A stretch of 64,000 bases of DNA from Methylorubrum sp. B1-46 (GCF_021117295.1 NZ_CP088247.1:496001-560000), one strand, 5' to 3'. Positions 44,345 through 53,782 are shown, counted from the stretch's first letter. Notes: generated by a model from the letters alone, not told the origin. Numbers and translations are program-made.

Positions 44345-45013
44345 ACCGGGAAGAACGGCGACATCCGCCAGCAGGTGCTGGCCCAGGCCGCCCGCGGCGT
44401 CGGCGTCCGGCAGGGCTTCGCCGAGGAGACCGCCCGGCTCAACGCGGAGCTCGACGGCGCCTACGGGGCCGAACTCGACCGCCGCTACGATTTCGCGCCG
44501 CTGATGATCGACCGCACCCTGGTGCCGCCGGTGATCACCGAGATCAACAAGCTCGCCGAGCGGGCGGGCGACCGCCGACTCTACCTGACGCTCGGGGCCT
44601 TCGAGATCGTCCGCCCGGCCCGCCTCGCGCTCAGGCCGCCGAACTGGCGCGACTACCTCTACAGCACCCGCGTACCGCCGGCTTCCTCGAGCCCGGTCGC
44701 CGAAATCCGGCCGGAGGACACATCCGAGGAAGGCGTTTGGGGCGTCGCGCTTGAATCAGGGCTCGCAGTCGGGATCGCCGAGGCCCGCGCCAGTTTTACG
44801 ACCAACTTCAACCGGCTCGACCGGGACTTCGCCGGTATGAACCGCTACCACGATCTCGCCCGGAGCGGTGCGGTGAGCCTGCCGGTGGTCGCGCGCACCG
44901 CCCGCGGCGTCCGCGTCGCGTCCGGTGGCGAGCGTGCCTTCGTCGGCGAGCGGACGATCAGCCTGATAGTCAGCCCGACGTTTCGGGCGGCACCGCCGGC
45001 CGCCTTCCGGTGA
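44339..45013 (+). pseudogene. 5'-truncated DotC-like lipoprotein of an I-type type IV secretion system
   Basis: About 225 residues of a DotC/TraI(IncI)-like protein: RQQVLAQAARGVGVRQGFAE, then LDRRYDFAPLMIDRTLVPPV, PARLALRPPNWRDYLY, and FNRLDRDFAGMNRYHDL near the end. DotC is an outer-membrane core lipoprotein of IcmF/Dot-type and IncI conjugation machines. The signal peptide and lipobox are absent; homology starts abruptly after the in-frame stop at 44336-44338, at the junction with the VRR-NUC fragment. The first possible start is GTG 44375. The 3' end is intact and coupled by GTGA to the next gene. No other T4SS gene is present in the window. Confidence 0.75.
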
Positions 45014-45612
45014 GCGGCCGGAGCGGCGGCCTCACACGCCGCACATGCCTCGCGGGCCTCGGTCTCGTCTTGGGGCTCGACCAGGCCGTGGCGGGGGCTT
45101 CCGAGCCGTTGCGGGATGCACCCGCTGGCCGTGACCGCCTCTGGCTGATGCGGCCGGACGGCACGGAGGTATCGAGCCGCTTCCGCACTGCGGAGGGCTA
45201 CGACCGGCCGCAGATGCTCCTCCTGTCGTGGTTCATGCGCGACATCCACGACGACGACCGCGCGGTCTGGATGGAGCCGCGCCTGTTCGACATCCTGGCC
45301 GGCGTTCAGGCGAGCATGTCGGCGGTGCACGGTTCCGCGCTTCCCCTGGTGGTGACGAGCGGCTACCGCACGCCCCGGCATAACGCAGCCCTGGAGAACG
45401 CCGCCCGCACGTCGATGCACCTCTACGGCTACGCGGCAGACGTGCAGGTGCGGGGCTACCCGCCGCGCGCGGTCGCACTCGCCGCCTCATTCTTCTCCGA
45501 GGGCGGCATCGGTCTCTACGACACCTTCACCCATCTCGATGTGTGGCAGCGCCGGCGCTGGTCGAGCGGCCGGCCGGATTTCGTCCGTGAGCCTGGGACA
45601 GCTGGCCAATAA
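45010..45612 (+). CDS. M15/DUF882 (YcbK-like) peptidase
   Basis: A 200-residue exported protein. The N-terminus has a Tat-like signal (LTRRTCLAGLGLVLGLDQAV). The catalytic domain shows VVTSGYRTPRHNAALENAA, then TSMHLYGYAADVQV, then FTHLDVWQR, giving the zinc ligands His, Asp and His of the M15A/YcbK group. Such enzymes trim peptidoglycan, and beside a DotC gene it could open the wall for a conjugation channel. The GTG start overlaps the DotC stop (GTGA), so it probably arrived with it. It looks complete. Confidence 0.82.
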   Translation: MSGRSGGLTRRTCLAGLGLVLGLDQAVAGASEPLRDAPAGRDRLWLMRPDGTEVSSRFRTAEGYDRPQMLLLSWFMRDIHDDDRAVWMEPRLFDILAGVQASMSAVHGSALPLVVTSGYRTPRHNAALENAARTSMHLYGYAADVQVRGYPPRAVALAASFFSEGGIGLYDTFTHLDVWQRRRWSSGRPDFVREPGTAGQ

Positions 45613-45964
45613 GATCGGCATGCAGGACGCCGCCGCCCCGAAAGGTGATTGCCGGCTTTCGAAAGAAGACGATGGATAAACAGCGAGATAAAGCTTCGCC
45701 CCGGATCCGATATACAGGACGAAGCTCTATCGCCGCCACCAACCGCACCAGCCATGCGTTCGGGCGGCCCAGCGGATCTGCCCGCTCCAGAAAGCAGGCG
45801 GCCTCATCCAGGCCCGCCTGCAGCACCCTATCCTTCAGGCGCGCCTCCTGACGCGCCCGATGTCGATCCATCCACATCGGCTCGCCAGCCTGCCTCGCCA
45901 AGCGGAATTTGTGCTTGCACGCGAGACAGATGGGAGCGGACAGTAGAGGACCGAAGACAGGCTC
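45613..45964. other. Intergenic segment with repeat copy B; no gene supported
   Basis: This 352 bp gap separates the M15 peptidase from the end of ftfL. Positions 45631-45675 match the repeat at 30703-30747 (32 of 45). Open frames on both strands show no recognisable motif and no ribosome site, and I do not call a gene. It probably marks the right edge of the accessory region. Confidence 0.5.
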
Positions 45965-47638
45965 TTAGAAGAGGCCGTCGATCTGCCCGTTGGCGTCCAG
46001 CCGGATGTTGTCCGCCGCCGGCACCTTGGGCAGGCCCGGCATGGTCATGATCTCACCGCAGATCACCACGACGAAGCCGGCGCCCGCCGAGAGGCGCACG
46101 TCGCGCACCGAGACGAGGTGGCCAGAGGGCGCGCCCATCAGGGTCGGATCGGTCGAGAACGAGTACTGCGTCTTGGCCATGCAGATCGGCAGCCCGCCGT
46201 AGCCATCCTTCTCGAAGCCGGCGAGCTTGGTGGCGGCCTTCGACTCGATCTGGATGTCGGCCGCGCCGTAGAGCTTGGTCGCAATCGCCTTGATCTTGTC
46301 GGTGAGCTTGGTCTCGGTCTCGTAGGCGAAGGTCAGCGGCTGCTGCTCGCCCTCGGCGAGCTTCACCACGGCCTGCGCCAGCGCCTCGGCGCCGGCGCCG
46401 CCCTCCGCCCAGTGCTTGCAGGTGATCGCCTCGACCTGAAGACGGTCGCGGCAGAGTTCCTTCAGCCGGGCATGTTCGGCATCCGTGTCCTGGAAGAAGT
46501 GGTTCACGCCCACCACCACCGGCAGGCCGAAGGCCCGCACGTTCTTCACGTGGCGTTCGAGGTTGGCGAAGCCCTTCTCCAGCGCATCCAGGTTCTCGCC
46601 CGCGAGATCCTTCTTGTTGACGCCGCCATGCATCTTCAGGGCGCGGACGGTCGCGACGATCACCACCGCCGAGGGCTTGAGGCCGGTCTGGCGGCACTTG
46701 ATGTCGATGAACTTCTCCGCACCGAGATCGGCGCCGAAGCCCGCTTCGGTCACGACGTAGTCGGCCAGTCGCAAGCCGGTCTGGGTGGCGATCACCGAGT
46801 TGCAGCCATGCGCGATGTTGGCGAACGGACCGCCATGGATCAGGGCCGGATTGCCCTCCAGCGTCTGCACGAGGTTCGGCTGCAGCGCGTCCTTCAGGAG
46901 CACGGTCATGGCGCCGGTCGCCTTCACGTCGGCGAGCGTCACCGGCTTGCGGTCGCGGGTCTCGGCGATGACGATGCGGCCGAGGCGCTCTTCGAGGTCG
47001 GCCAGATCACGCGCGAGGCAGAACACGGCCATGACCTCGGAGGCCACGGTGATGTCGAACCCGTCCTCGCGCGGAAAGCCGTTGGCGACGCCGCCGAGCG
47101 ACTGGTTGATGGCGCGCAGCGCCCGGTCGTTCATGTCGACCACGCGCCGCCAGTGGATGCGGCGCACGTCGATGTTGAGCTCGTTCGCCCAGTAGACGTG
47201 GTTGTCGATCAGGGCGGCGGCGAGCGAGTGCGCCGAGGTGATGGCGTGGAAGTCGCCGGTGAAGTGCAGGTTGATCTGCTCCATCGGCACGACCTGCGCC
47301 TTGCCGCCGCCGGCCGCACCGCCCTTCATGCCGAAGCAGGGGCCGAGCGAGGGCTCGCGCAGGCACATCACTGCCCGCTTTCCGATGCGGTTGAGCGCGT
47401 CGCCGAGGCCGACCGTCGTCGTGGTCTTGCCCTCGCCCGCGGGCGTCGGCGAGATCGCGGTGACGAGCACCAGCTTGCCCTCGGGCTTGCCTTCCAGCGA
47501 CTTGATGAAGCCGTGATCGATCTTGGCGATGTGCTTGCCGTAATTGTGCAACGCCTCATCCGGCACGCCGAGTTTCTCGGCGACCTGGGCGATGGGCTTC
47601 AGCGTCGCCGCGCGGGCGATCTCGATGTCTGAGGGCAT
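45965..47638 (-). CDS. ftfL: Formate-tetrahydrofolate ligase
   Basis: A 557-residue enzyme, the length known for M. extorquens FtfL. It makes 10-formyl-THF from formate, THF and ATP, the entry of formate into the assimilatory C1 pathway of serine-cycle methylotrophs. Motifs: ATP-binding loop [20 protein letters not shown], then [40 protein letters not shown] and the C-terminal [31 protein letters not shown] is the established N-terminus, so ATG 47638 is preferred over the ATG three codons upstream. The gene stands alone, with about 210 bp upstream. Confidence 0.97.
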   Translation of the reverse strand: MPSDIEIARAATLKPIAQVAEKLGVPDEALHNYGKHIAKIDHGFIKSLEGKPEGKLVLVTAISPTPAGEGKTTTTVGLGDALNRIGKRAVMCLREPSLGPCFGMKGGAAGGGKAQVVPMEQINLHFTGDFHAITSAHSLAAALIDNHVYWANELNIDVRRIHWRRVVDMNDRALRAINQSLGGVANGFPREDGFDITVASEVMAVFCLARDLADLEERLGRIVIAETRDRKPVTLADVKATGAMTVLLKDALQPNLVQTLEGNPALIHGGPFANIAHGCNSVIATQTGLRLADYVVTEAGFGADLGAEKFIDIKCRQTGLKPSAVVIVATVRALKMHGGVNKKDLAGENLDALEKGFANLERHVKNVRAFGLPVVVGVNHFFQDTDAEHARLKELCRDRLQVEAITCKHWAEGGAGAEALAQAVVKLAEGEQQPLTFAYETETKLTDKIKAIATKLYGAADIQIESKAATKLAGFEKDGYGGLPICMAKTQYSFSTDPTLMGAPSGHLVSVRDVRLSAGAGFVVVICGEIMTMPGLPKVPAADNIRLDANGQIDGLF

Positions 47639-47851
47639 TTCTCTCACCGTCTTTTCTTGTGACCTGGGCTCGCGGCGTGCCGAGCCGCCGCCCGGCGCGC
47701 GGTCAGTCCACGTGTCTCCGTGGTAGCGGACGAAACGGCCACGATAAACAGATTGCCGCAGTGTGAGCGAAACGGCGAAGAAAAGCGTCTTGGATTTTTT
47801 TGACCCGGACCGTTAAGTTTCTTCAGAGGACGGCAACATTTCGCTCCGACC

Positions 47852-48073
47852 TCAGCCCGTCATCGCGGTGGCGGTATAGCCCGCCTTGGTCAGCGCCTGT
47901 GCCACGTCGAGGCTCTGCGCGACGGTCGTCGCCGTCACCCGGCCGAGGCCGACGTCGACCGCGACCTCCGCCTGCGGGTCGAGGCGGCGGATCGTGCGTC
48001 GCACGGCCTCGGCGCAGCCCTCGCAAGTCATGCCGTCCACGCGCATCGTCAGCTCGATTGGGCTCGGATCCAT
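47852..48073 (-). CDS. Heavy-metal-associated (HMA) domain protein
   Basis: A 73-residue metallochaperone-like protein. The metal site is MTCEGCAEAVRR, with C17 and C20 forming the CxxC motif that binds Cu(I) or similar ions, in a ferredoxin-like fold covering the whole chain. The usual pairing with a P-type ATPase is not seen here. ATG 48073 gives the compact single-domain length; longer upstream frames are antisense to noncoding sequence. Cytoplasmic. Confidence 0.87.
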   Translation of the reverse strand: MDPSPIELTMRVDGMTCEGCAEAVRRTIRRLDPQAEVAVDVGLGRVTATTVAQSLDVAQALTKAGYTATAMTG

Positions 48074-48359
48074 TGCCAGCCACTCCTGCCTGCTCTCGGG
48101 CCGCATCTCGGCCCTCGCACATGTGGCTCGGGGAGCGCGCTCGGCAAGCGCAGAACCTCCGGCGCCCCGAATGCACGGGAGAAGCGGGTGCGCCGCCTTG
48201 CGGCGGGGAACGGCCTCGGCGACATTAGGGTTACGACGAGCCGGGCGCGTCACCCCACGCCAGCCGGCGCGTTTCAGCCACACGTCCTGCGGGCGCTCGT
48301 CCCGCACCGTGAAAGAGAAGCCCGGCCGTGGCCGCCAGACAGAAGCGCGTCGATCGACG

Positions 48360-49832
48360 GTGAGAACACCGAAACCCCGTACGATCCGCCCGCGCGGCAC
48401 CCCCTGGATCCTCGGCCTCGTCGGCGTCCTGATCCTCGTTCCGCTGGCGTTGCTCGTGCCGCTCGCGGCGGTGGCCGCCGTGTCCGGCCTCGCCATCGTC
48501 GGCGGTGCCCTGCTGTGGCGGCGGCTCTCCGCCCTCACCACTGCGCAGGAGGTCGTCTCGAAGGAGATCGGCGTCCTGTCCCAGCGCCTCGTCAAGCTCG
48601 AGGCCGTCGCGGCGGCTCTGGTTCAGACTCGGATGCAGGGCGTGGCGGCTCCCGAACTCTCGGCCCCGGCGAGCGACGAAGCGCTCAAGGCCCTCGATGG
48701 GCGGCTCGTCTCCGGCATCGAAGAGGTGACGGCCGAGATCGGTATCCTCAGCGGGATCGTTCGGGAACTCGCGGCGGTGGTCTCGGCACAGGACGGCGAT
48801 ATCGCTCGCCTGAAGGCACAGCCGCCCGAGCCGCCTCCCCGCGTCCACGCCGTGGAGTCGATCCAACCGCGTCCGGCGCCTGCCGCAACCATCCTGCCCG
48901 ACCCCGAGCCGGTGGCGCCGCCGATGCGGCTCGTCCCACGGACGACCCCTCCCCCGGCACGCCCCTCCGATCCGTTCGCGGCGGCCGGGGATGAGGTGCC
49001 GCTGATCGAGGCCTTCGACGGCGAGGGGCTGGAGGTCTACCTGCAGCCGGTCGTGACCCTGCCGCAGCGCAAGGTCGTCGCCTACGAGGCGCTGGCGCGG
49101 CTCAAGGTCGGCGATGCGGTCTACGCACCGGAGACCTTCCTGCCGGTGCTGGAGCGGCACGGCCGGACCACGGCTTTGGACCGGCGGATGCTCCAGCGCG
49201 TCGCCACGATCGCACGCCACCTCCAGGGGCGCGGCAGCCCCGCCTCGGTCAGCTACAGCCTGACCCCGCACTCGCTGTTCGAGCCGGGCTTCCTGCGCTC
49301 CCTCGGCCGTCTGGTCGCCGAGGGGCCGGAACTCGCGGGCCGGGTCGTCATCGCCCTGCCGCAGGCGAGCTGGCGCAGCCTGGATGCCGAGCAGGCAGCC
49401 TTGCTCGCAGGTCTGCGCGGACGGATCGGTTTCGTGATGGATCGCCCGATCGACCTGCGCTTCGATCCGAACGCGCTGGCTGAGCGCGGCATCGCCCAGG
49501 TCAAGGTCGCCGCCGCGCTGCTGCTGCGCCCGCTCGACCGGGCGGCGATGCCCGAGATCGCGCTGGAGGATCTGGTGGCATCCCTGTCCCGCGTCGGGAT
49601 CCGGCTCGTCGCGACCGGCGTGGAGACCGAGACGGAGGTGCCGGACCTCATCGACCTCGACGTGCCGCTGGCGCAGGGCAGCGTCTTCGCCGCGCCCCGC
49701 GCCGTGCGCGCCGAGGTGCTCTCGGCTTCGCCCGACGCGGCACCGCCTCCGCCGCCGCCATCCCCCGAGCCGCCCCCGAGTCCGCCGCCGCAGCGCCGCC
49801 CATTCCGGGACTTCCTGCGCCGGGCCGGCTGA
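48360..49832 (+). CDS. Membrane-anchored EAL-domain protein, apparently catalytically inactive
   Basis: A 490-residue protein. Two adjacent hydrophobic stretches near the N-terminus (WILGLVGVLILVPLALLVPL and on) anchor it. A helical, probably coiled-coil region (about 60-150) and a Pro-rich linker precede a C-terminal EAL domain from about residue 220. EALARL keeps the E of EAL (about 243), and ATGVETETEVPDLIDLD and QGSVFAAPR match late motifs. The metal-binding Asn of the NLS strand is replaced (VSYSLTP), and the DFG...DD and KxD motifs are absent (GIAQVKVAAALLL). It should not hydrolyse c-di-GMP. The start is uncertain: GTG 48360 or GTG 48309. Confidence 0.82.
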   Translation: MRTPKPRTIRPRGTPWILGLVGVLILVPLALLVPLAAVAAVSGLAIVGGALLWRRLSALTTAQEVVSKEIGVLSQRLVKLEAVAAALVQTRMQGVAAPELSAPASDEALKALDGRLVSGIEEVTAEIGILSGIVRELAAVVSAQDGDIARLKAQPPEPPPRVHAVESIQPRPAPAATILPDPEPVAPPMRLVPRTTPPPARPSDPFAAAGDEVPLIEAFDGEGLEVYLQPVVTLPQRKVVAYEALARLKVGDAVYAPETFLPVLERHGRTTALDRRMLQRVATIARHLQGRGSPASVSYSLTPHSLFEPGFLRSLGRLVAEGPELAGRVVIALPQASWRSLDAEQAALLAGLRGRIGFVMDRPIDLRFDPNALAERGIAQVKVAAALLLRPLDRAAMPEIALEDLVASLSRVGIRLVATGVETETEVPDLIDLDVPLAQGSVFAAPRAVRAEVLSASPDAAPPPPPPSPEPPPSPPPQRRPFRDFLRRAG

Positions 49833-49851
49833 TTGCGGCTGGGAGAAGACG

Positions 49852-50076
49852 TCAGGCCTGCGCCTCGCGCTCCAAACGCTTGCGCAGGCGCGTGGCGCCG
49901 TAGACCTGAGCGAGGCGCCGGCGCGCGGCGGAGACCGGCGGCGCTGCGCGCTCGGCGCGGGCGGCGGCGATCACGAGCAGCGTCGTCGCGATGGAGTGGT
50001 GCAACTGCCCCTGTGCGCGGGCGCGGTCGAGGGCGTCACCGGATGCGCGATCCGGCCGCAGATCGAAGTTCGCCAT
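49852..50076 (-). CDS. Small hypothetical basic protein
   Basis: A 74-residue protein of no recognised family. It is helical and rich in Ala and Arg (HHSIATTLLVIAAARAERAA, then RLAQVYGATRLRKRLEREAQA). GGGGCTGG precedes ATG 50076. It lies convergent to the EAL gene, with 19 bp between. It is weakly supported; the main evidence is a sensible start and a C-terminus close to the neighbouring stop. Confidence 0.45.
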   Translation of the reverse strand: MANFDLRPDRASGDALDRARAQGQLHHSIATTLLVIAAARAERAAPPVSAARRRLAQVYGATRLRKRLEREAQA

Positions 50077-50271
50077 GGTCCAGCCCCTGCGGAATCCCGG
50101 TTGCGGATTTCGCGTCCTTTTTCGAGGATGACCTTGACAGTTTTTCGTAGGCGCGATGGTCGGATCAAGGCAGCTTGGCCGTAAGCACAAGCTGATATCG
50201 GTACCGGCCGGGCGTCAGAATGCAGACGTTGTCGGAAGGCGCCGCCCCGCGATCTTCAAAAACGGACCGGA

Positions 50272-50808
50272 TCAGGCGAAGAGCGCGTCGATCGCGTCCT
50301 GCGCCGTCGCCGGACCACCCATCTGCGGGCCGTTCAGCAGAAGCGATTCATTCCGCTTGCGGCGGTCGGCTTCCGTTTCGTCGATGCCGGCGGCGTCGCG
50401 GGCCTTCACGGCGGCGGTGAAACGCGCCAGCCGGCCTTCGAGCTGGCTCATCGCCTCCGCCACCTTGGCGATGCGTTGGCCGGTAATGTCCTGGAAGGTG
50501 CAGGCCTCGAAGATGTCGTAGATCTTCGCCTCGACCGCATCACGGTAGCCCTTCCCCTCGGGAAGCGCGAGGATGGCTTCGGCGGTGTTCATGATCGAGT
50601 TGGTCGCGCCGGCGGTCGCCGCCACCACTTCGCTCAGCTCCTCGTGCACCATCGGCAGACGATCGCGCGTCAGCTCGTTGGCCCGCAGGAGCGCGATCGC
50701 GTCCCGCAAGCTGGCGATGTAATCGGCGATGTCGAGAAGTTCCTTCACCATCGCCGAAGGGTTCGAAGTCTGCGACCGGACGTCGCGTGCCGTGAACGTC
50801 ATTCCCAT
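50272..50808 (-). CDS. cheZ: Chemotaxis protein phosphatase CheZ
   Basis: A 178-residue mostly helical protein. The catalytic helix reads YDIFEACTFQDITGQRIAKV, where the Asp and Gln of FQDxTGQ match the residues that insert into the CheY active site. The C-terminal tail NGPQ...TAQDAIDALFA fits the CheY-binding peptide of CheZ. It dephosphorylates CheY-P at the flagellar motor. It lies 197 bp downstream of cheY on the same strand, so the two may be co-expressed. ATG 50808 gives the typical length for alphaproteobacterial CheZ. Confidence 0.9.
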   Translation of the reverse strand: MGMTFTARDVRSQTSNPSAMVKELLDIADYIASLRDAIALLRANELTRDRLPMVHEELSEVVAATAGATNSIMNTAEAILALPEGKGYRDAVEAKIYDIFEACTFQDITGQRIAKVAEAMSQLEGRLARFTAAVKARDAAGIDETEADRRKRNESLLLNGPQMGGPATAQDAIDALFA

Positions 50809-51005
50809 GGTCGATCTCTATGGCGATTTCTCGCGACGATCTGGTTTCGACCGGTTCGAGGTCGGCCGCTCGCGCGGGCGTCCGTTCCTCCGGCGACCGG
50901 CCCCGACGACAAGGCGTTCGGGGTCGGCGCACGCCACGTCATCCTGACACTCCGCTCCGCCGATCGGTCGCCTCCCGCGAGAGGCGACATCGGCGGCTCG
51001 GACGA

Positions 51006-51389
51006 TCAGGCGCCGCAGACCGCCTCGATCTTCGATTTCAGGGTCGCGGCGTTGAACGGCTTGACGATGTAGTTGTTCACCCCGGCCTTCTTGGCGGCGA
51101 TGACGTTTTCGGTCTTCGACTCGGCGGTGACCATGATGAACGGCGTGGTCCGCAGGCCCTCATCGGCGCGGACATGGCGCAGAAGCTCGTAGCCGGTCAT
51201 CGGCTCCATGTTCCAGTCGGAGATGACGAGGCCGTACTTGCGGCCCTTCAGGCGCGCGAGGGCGGCGGTCCCATCGGAGGCGTCATCCACGTCCTCGAAG
51301 CCGAGTTGCTTGAGAAGGTTGCGGATGATGCGCACCATGGTCTGGTAGTCATCGACCACCAGGATAGGCATGCTGAGGTCGAGGGCCAT
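51006..51389 (-). CDS. cheY: Chemotaxis response regulator CheY
   Basis: A 127-residue single receiver domain. The acidic pair is D13/D14, the phosphoacceptor D58 is in LVISDWNMEPMTG, the switch Thr is in IMVTAES (about 88), and Lys 110 is in YIVKPFN. The DWNMP-like motif (DWNMEPM) is the hallmark of CheY. Phosphorylated CheY controls flagellar rotation and is switched off by CheZ, encoded next. ATG 51389 is the standard start; the open frame upstream is non-homologous. Confidence 0.92.
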   Translation of the reverse strand: MALDLSMPILVVDDYQTMVRIIRNLLKQLGFEDVDDASDGTAALARLKGRKYGLVISDWNMEPMTGYELLRHVRADEGLRTTPFIMVTAESKTENVIAAKKAGVNNYIVKPFNAATLKSKIEAVCGA

Positions 51390-51691
51390 ATGACGTTTGC
51401 TCCGTGTGTCCCTGATCTTTACTGGCGGCGCGCGGCCCTCTCGAGCGATCAACGTCGCATCGACGCGTGCGAGCGGAGCTGCCTTCCGTCCGACGAACAA
51501 TAGGCGGCCCGGATTGCGAAGCGGTTAATCCGGTCCGCCGTCCGATTCGCTTGACCGGGGAGACTGATTTCGCCAAGTCTCCGGCCCCGCAGAGGGGGAC
51601 GAACGATCCCGGCCGAATCGGCACTCTCCGTCGAGATCCTCATCTCGACATATCCTTGAGCCTCAACAGAGACATCCGATCGCAGGAGCCG
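51390..51691. other. Divergent promoter region between cheY and ribF
   Basis: This 302 bp gap separates two divergent genes and must hold both promoters. I see no convincing palindrome, terminator, riboswitch-like pairing or small gene. No FMN-riboswitch signature was recognised before ribF. Confidence 0.5.
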
Positions 51692-52705
51692 ATGCCCTCA
51701 GGCGACGAGAACGCCGTGCTGCCCACCGGGACCGGCCTCCCTCCCTCCCCGAAACCTTTCACGGTCTGCCGTGAGGACGATCCGGTGCCTCCGGCCCTGA
51801 CGGGCGCCGTCGCCGCGCTCGGAAATTTCGACGGCGTGCATCGCGGCCATAGGACGCTGATCGATGCGGTGCGCGACGAGGCCGGATCGCGCCCAGCGGT
51901 CGTGCTGACCTTCGAGCCGCATCCGCGCGCCTTCTTCGCACCGAACCAGCCGATGTTTCGGCTGACCGGCCCGCGGGCCAAGGAGATCGTGTTCGCGCGG
52001 CTCGGGCTCGACGGGTTGATCATCCGTCGCTTCGATGCGCGGCTCGCCGGGACCGGCGCGCGCGACTTCGTGCGAGGCTGGCTTCGCGACGAGCTCGAGC
52101 TGTCCGGCGTAGTGATCGGCCACGACTTCCATTTCGGTCGCGGACGGGAGGGCTCGCCGGGCATTCTCGCCGAACTCTGCGCCGAGGCCGGCCTGTCCTG
52201 CCGCATCGTTCCGGCGGTTTCGGCCGAACCCGGCGATGCCCCGATCTCGTCGAGCGCGATCCGCGCGGCCCTCGCCTCCGGCGATGTAGCGCGCGCCAAC
52301 GACCTTCTCGGCTATCGCTGGTTCGTGCTGGCGCGAGTGCGCCACGGCGACAAGCGCGGGCGCACGCTGGGCTACCCGACTGCCAACCTCGCCCTCGACT
52401 CCTGCGGGCTCGCCCACGGCATCTACGCGGTGCGGGTGCGCCTCGCCGACGGCCGCCTCCATGACGGCGTGGCTAGCTACGGCCGCCGCCCGACCTTCGA
52501 CGACGGGGCGCCGCTCCTCGAAGTGCACCTGTTCGATTTCACAGGCGACCTCTACGGTCAGGAGGTCGCGGTCGAGCTGCTGGCCTATCTGCGCGGCGAG
52601 GAGAAGTTTTCGAGCGCCGAGGCGCTGATCGCGCAGATGGATGTCGATTCGGCGCGGGCCCACGCGGCCATCCGCGCCGACCGCGTGCCGTCGATGCTGG
52701 GCTGA
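51692..52705 (+). CDS. ribF: Bifunctional riboflavin kinase / FAD synthetase
   Basis: A 337-residue enzyme that phosphorylates riboflavin to FMN and adenylylates FMN to FAD. The N-terminal nucleotidyltransferase domain has ALGNFDGVHRGHRTLIDAV (the GxFDGxHxGH motif) and VVLTFEPHPRAFFAP, and ends with the ISSSAIRAALASGD motif. The C-terminal flavokinase domain has KRGRTLGYPTANL, GIYAVRV and YGRRPTFDDG. ATG 51692 follows CAGGAGCC. Length is normal. Cytoplasmic and monocistronic by context. Confidence 0.95.
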   Translation: MPSGDENAVLPTGTGLPPSPKPFTVCREDDPVPPALTGAVAALGNFDGVHRGHRTLIDAVRDEAGSRPAVVLTFEPHPRAFFAPNQPMFRLTGPRAKEIVFARLGLDGLIIRRFDARLAGTGARDFVRGWLRDELELSGVVIGHDFHFGRGREGSPGILAELCAEAGLSCRIVPAVSAEPGDAPISSSAIRAALASGDVARANDLLGYRWFVLARVRHGDKRGRTLGYPTANLALDSCGLAHGIYAVRVRLADGRLHDGVASYGRRPTFDDGAPLLEVHLFDFTGDLYGQEVAVELLAYLRGEEKFSSAEALIAQMDVDSARAHAAIRADRVPSMLG

Positions 52706-52777
52706 ACCCGCCGGTACGCCGTCAGCGGAGAGAACGGGCAACCGGCCCGAGGGCCGGCGACCGGCTTTCGCGTGCTC

Positions 52778-53782
52778 TCAGAGCATGCTCGGAAGGATCC
52801 GGTCCGGCGGGCGGTGGCCGTCCATGAAGGTCTTGATGTTGATGATGACCTTCTCGCCCATATCAGTGCGGCTCTCGTGCGTCGCCGAGCCCATATGCGG
52901 CAGCAGGACCACCTTGCCGGTGCGGGCGAGCCGCACGAGGCGCGGGCTCACCGCCGGCTCCTGCTCGAACACGTCGAGGCCGGCCGCCGAGATCTCGCCG
53001 CCCTCGATCAGGCGCGCCAACGCGTTCTCGTCGATCACTTCGCCGCGGGCGGTGTTGACGACGATCGCCTCGGGCTTGAGCAGCTTGAGGCGGCGCGCCG
53101 AGAGCAGGTGATAGGTCGCGGGCGTGTGCGGACAATTGACCGACACGATGTCCACCCGCGCCAGCATCTGATCCAGCGATTCCCAGTAGGTCGCGTCGAG
53201 CGATTCCTCGATATGCGCGGGCACCCGGCGGCGGTTGTGGTAGTGGATCGACAGGCCGAACGCCTTGGCCCGGCGGGCCAGAGCCTGGCCGATGCGGCCC
53301 ATGCCGACGATACCGAGGCGCTTGCCCGTGATGCGCCGGCCGAGCATCCAGGTCGGTGACCAGCCCGTCGTCCAGTCGTCATCGGGGATGATGCGGGCGC
53401 CCTCGGCGATCCGGCGGGCCACCGCCAGGATCAGCGCCATGGTCATGTCGGCGGTGTCCTCGGTCAGCACGCCCGGCGTGTTGGTGACCGTGATGCCCCG
53501 CTCCAGGGCTGCGGCGACGTCGATGTGATCGACGCCGTTGCCGAAATTGGCGATCAGCCTCAGGTTCGGCCCGGCCTGGGCCAGCAAACCGGCGCCGATC
53601 TCGTCGGTCACCGTCGGCACCAGCACGTCCGCCTCGCGGATCGCGGCGGCCAGCGCCTCCTGCGACAGCGGCGCGTCATCGTGGTTGAGGCGCGTGTCGA
53701 ACAATTCGCGCATACGCGTTTCGACCGCGTCCGGCAGGCGCCGGGTGACGACCACCAGCGGCTTGCGCTTCAACGACGACAT
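52778..53782 (-). CDS. D-2-hydroxyacid (D-glycerate) dehydrogenase
   Basis: A 334-residue NAD(P)-dependent D-isomer dehydrogenase. The Rossmann motif is GIVGMGRIGQALARRAKAFG, the catalytic Arg is in VVNTARGEVIDENAL, a Glu in the AGLDVFEQEP region, and the catalytic His in VLLPHMGSATHESR. The NFGNGVDHIDVAAALERGITV region is typical of the glyoxylate/D-glycerate (GyaR) group. In serine-cycle methylotrophs such activity reduces hydroxypyruvate or glyoxylate, but the dedicated hydroxypyruvate reductase gene usually lies elsewhere, so the physiological substrate is open. Monocistronic. Confidence 0.9.
   Translation of the reverse strand: MSSLKRKPLVVVTRRLPDAVETRMRELFDTRLNHDDAPLSQEALAAAIREADVLVPTVTDEIGAGLLAQAGPNLRLIANFGNGVDHIDVAAALERGITVTNTPGVLTEDTADMTMALILAVARRIAEGARIIPDDDWTTGWSPTWMLGRRITGKRLGIVGMGRIGQALARRAKAFGLSIHYHNRRRVPAHIEESLDATYWESLDQMLARVDIVSVNCPHTPATYHLLSARRLKLLKPEAIVVNTARGEVIDENALARLIEGGEISAAGLDVFEQEPAVSPRLVRLARTGKVVLLPHMGSATHESRTDMGEKVIINIKTFMDGHRPPDRILPSML

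Noticed and set aside
45649..46050. Open frames in the gap between the M15 peptidase and ftfL
   Set aside because: Composition is Pro/Arg-rich without any motif, one frame runs into the ftfL 3' end, and no ribosome site is seen.
51390..51691. Possible FMN riboswitch upstream of ribF
   Set aside because: None of the conserved FMN-element segments were recognised in the leader.
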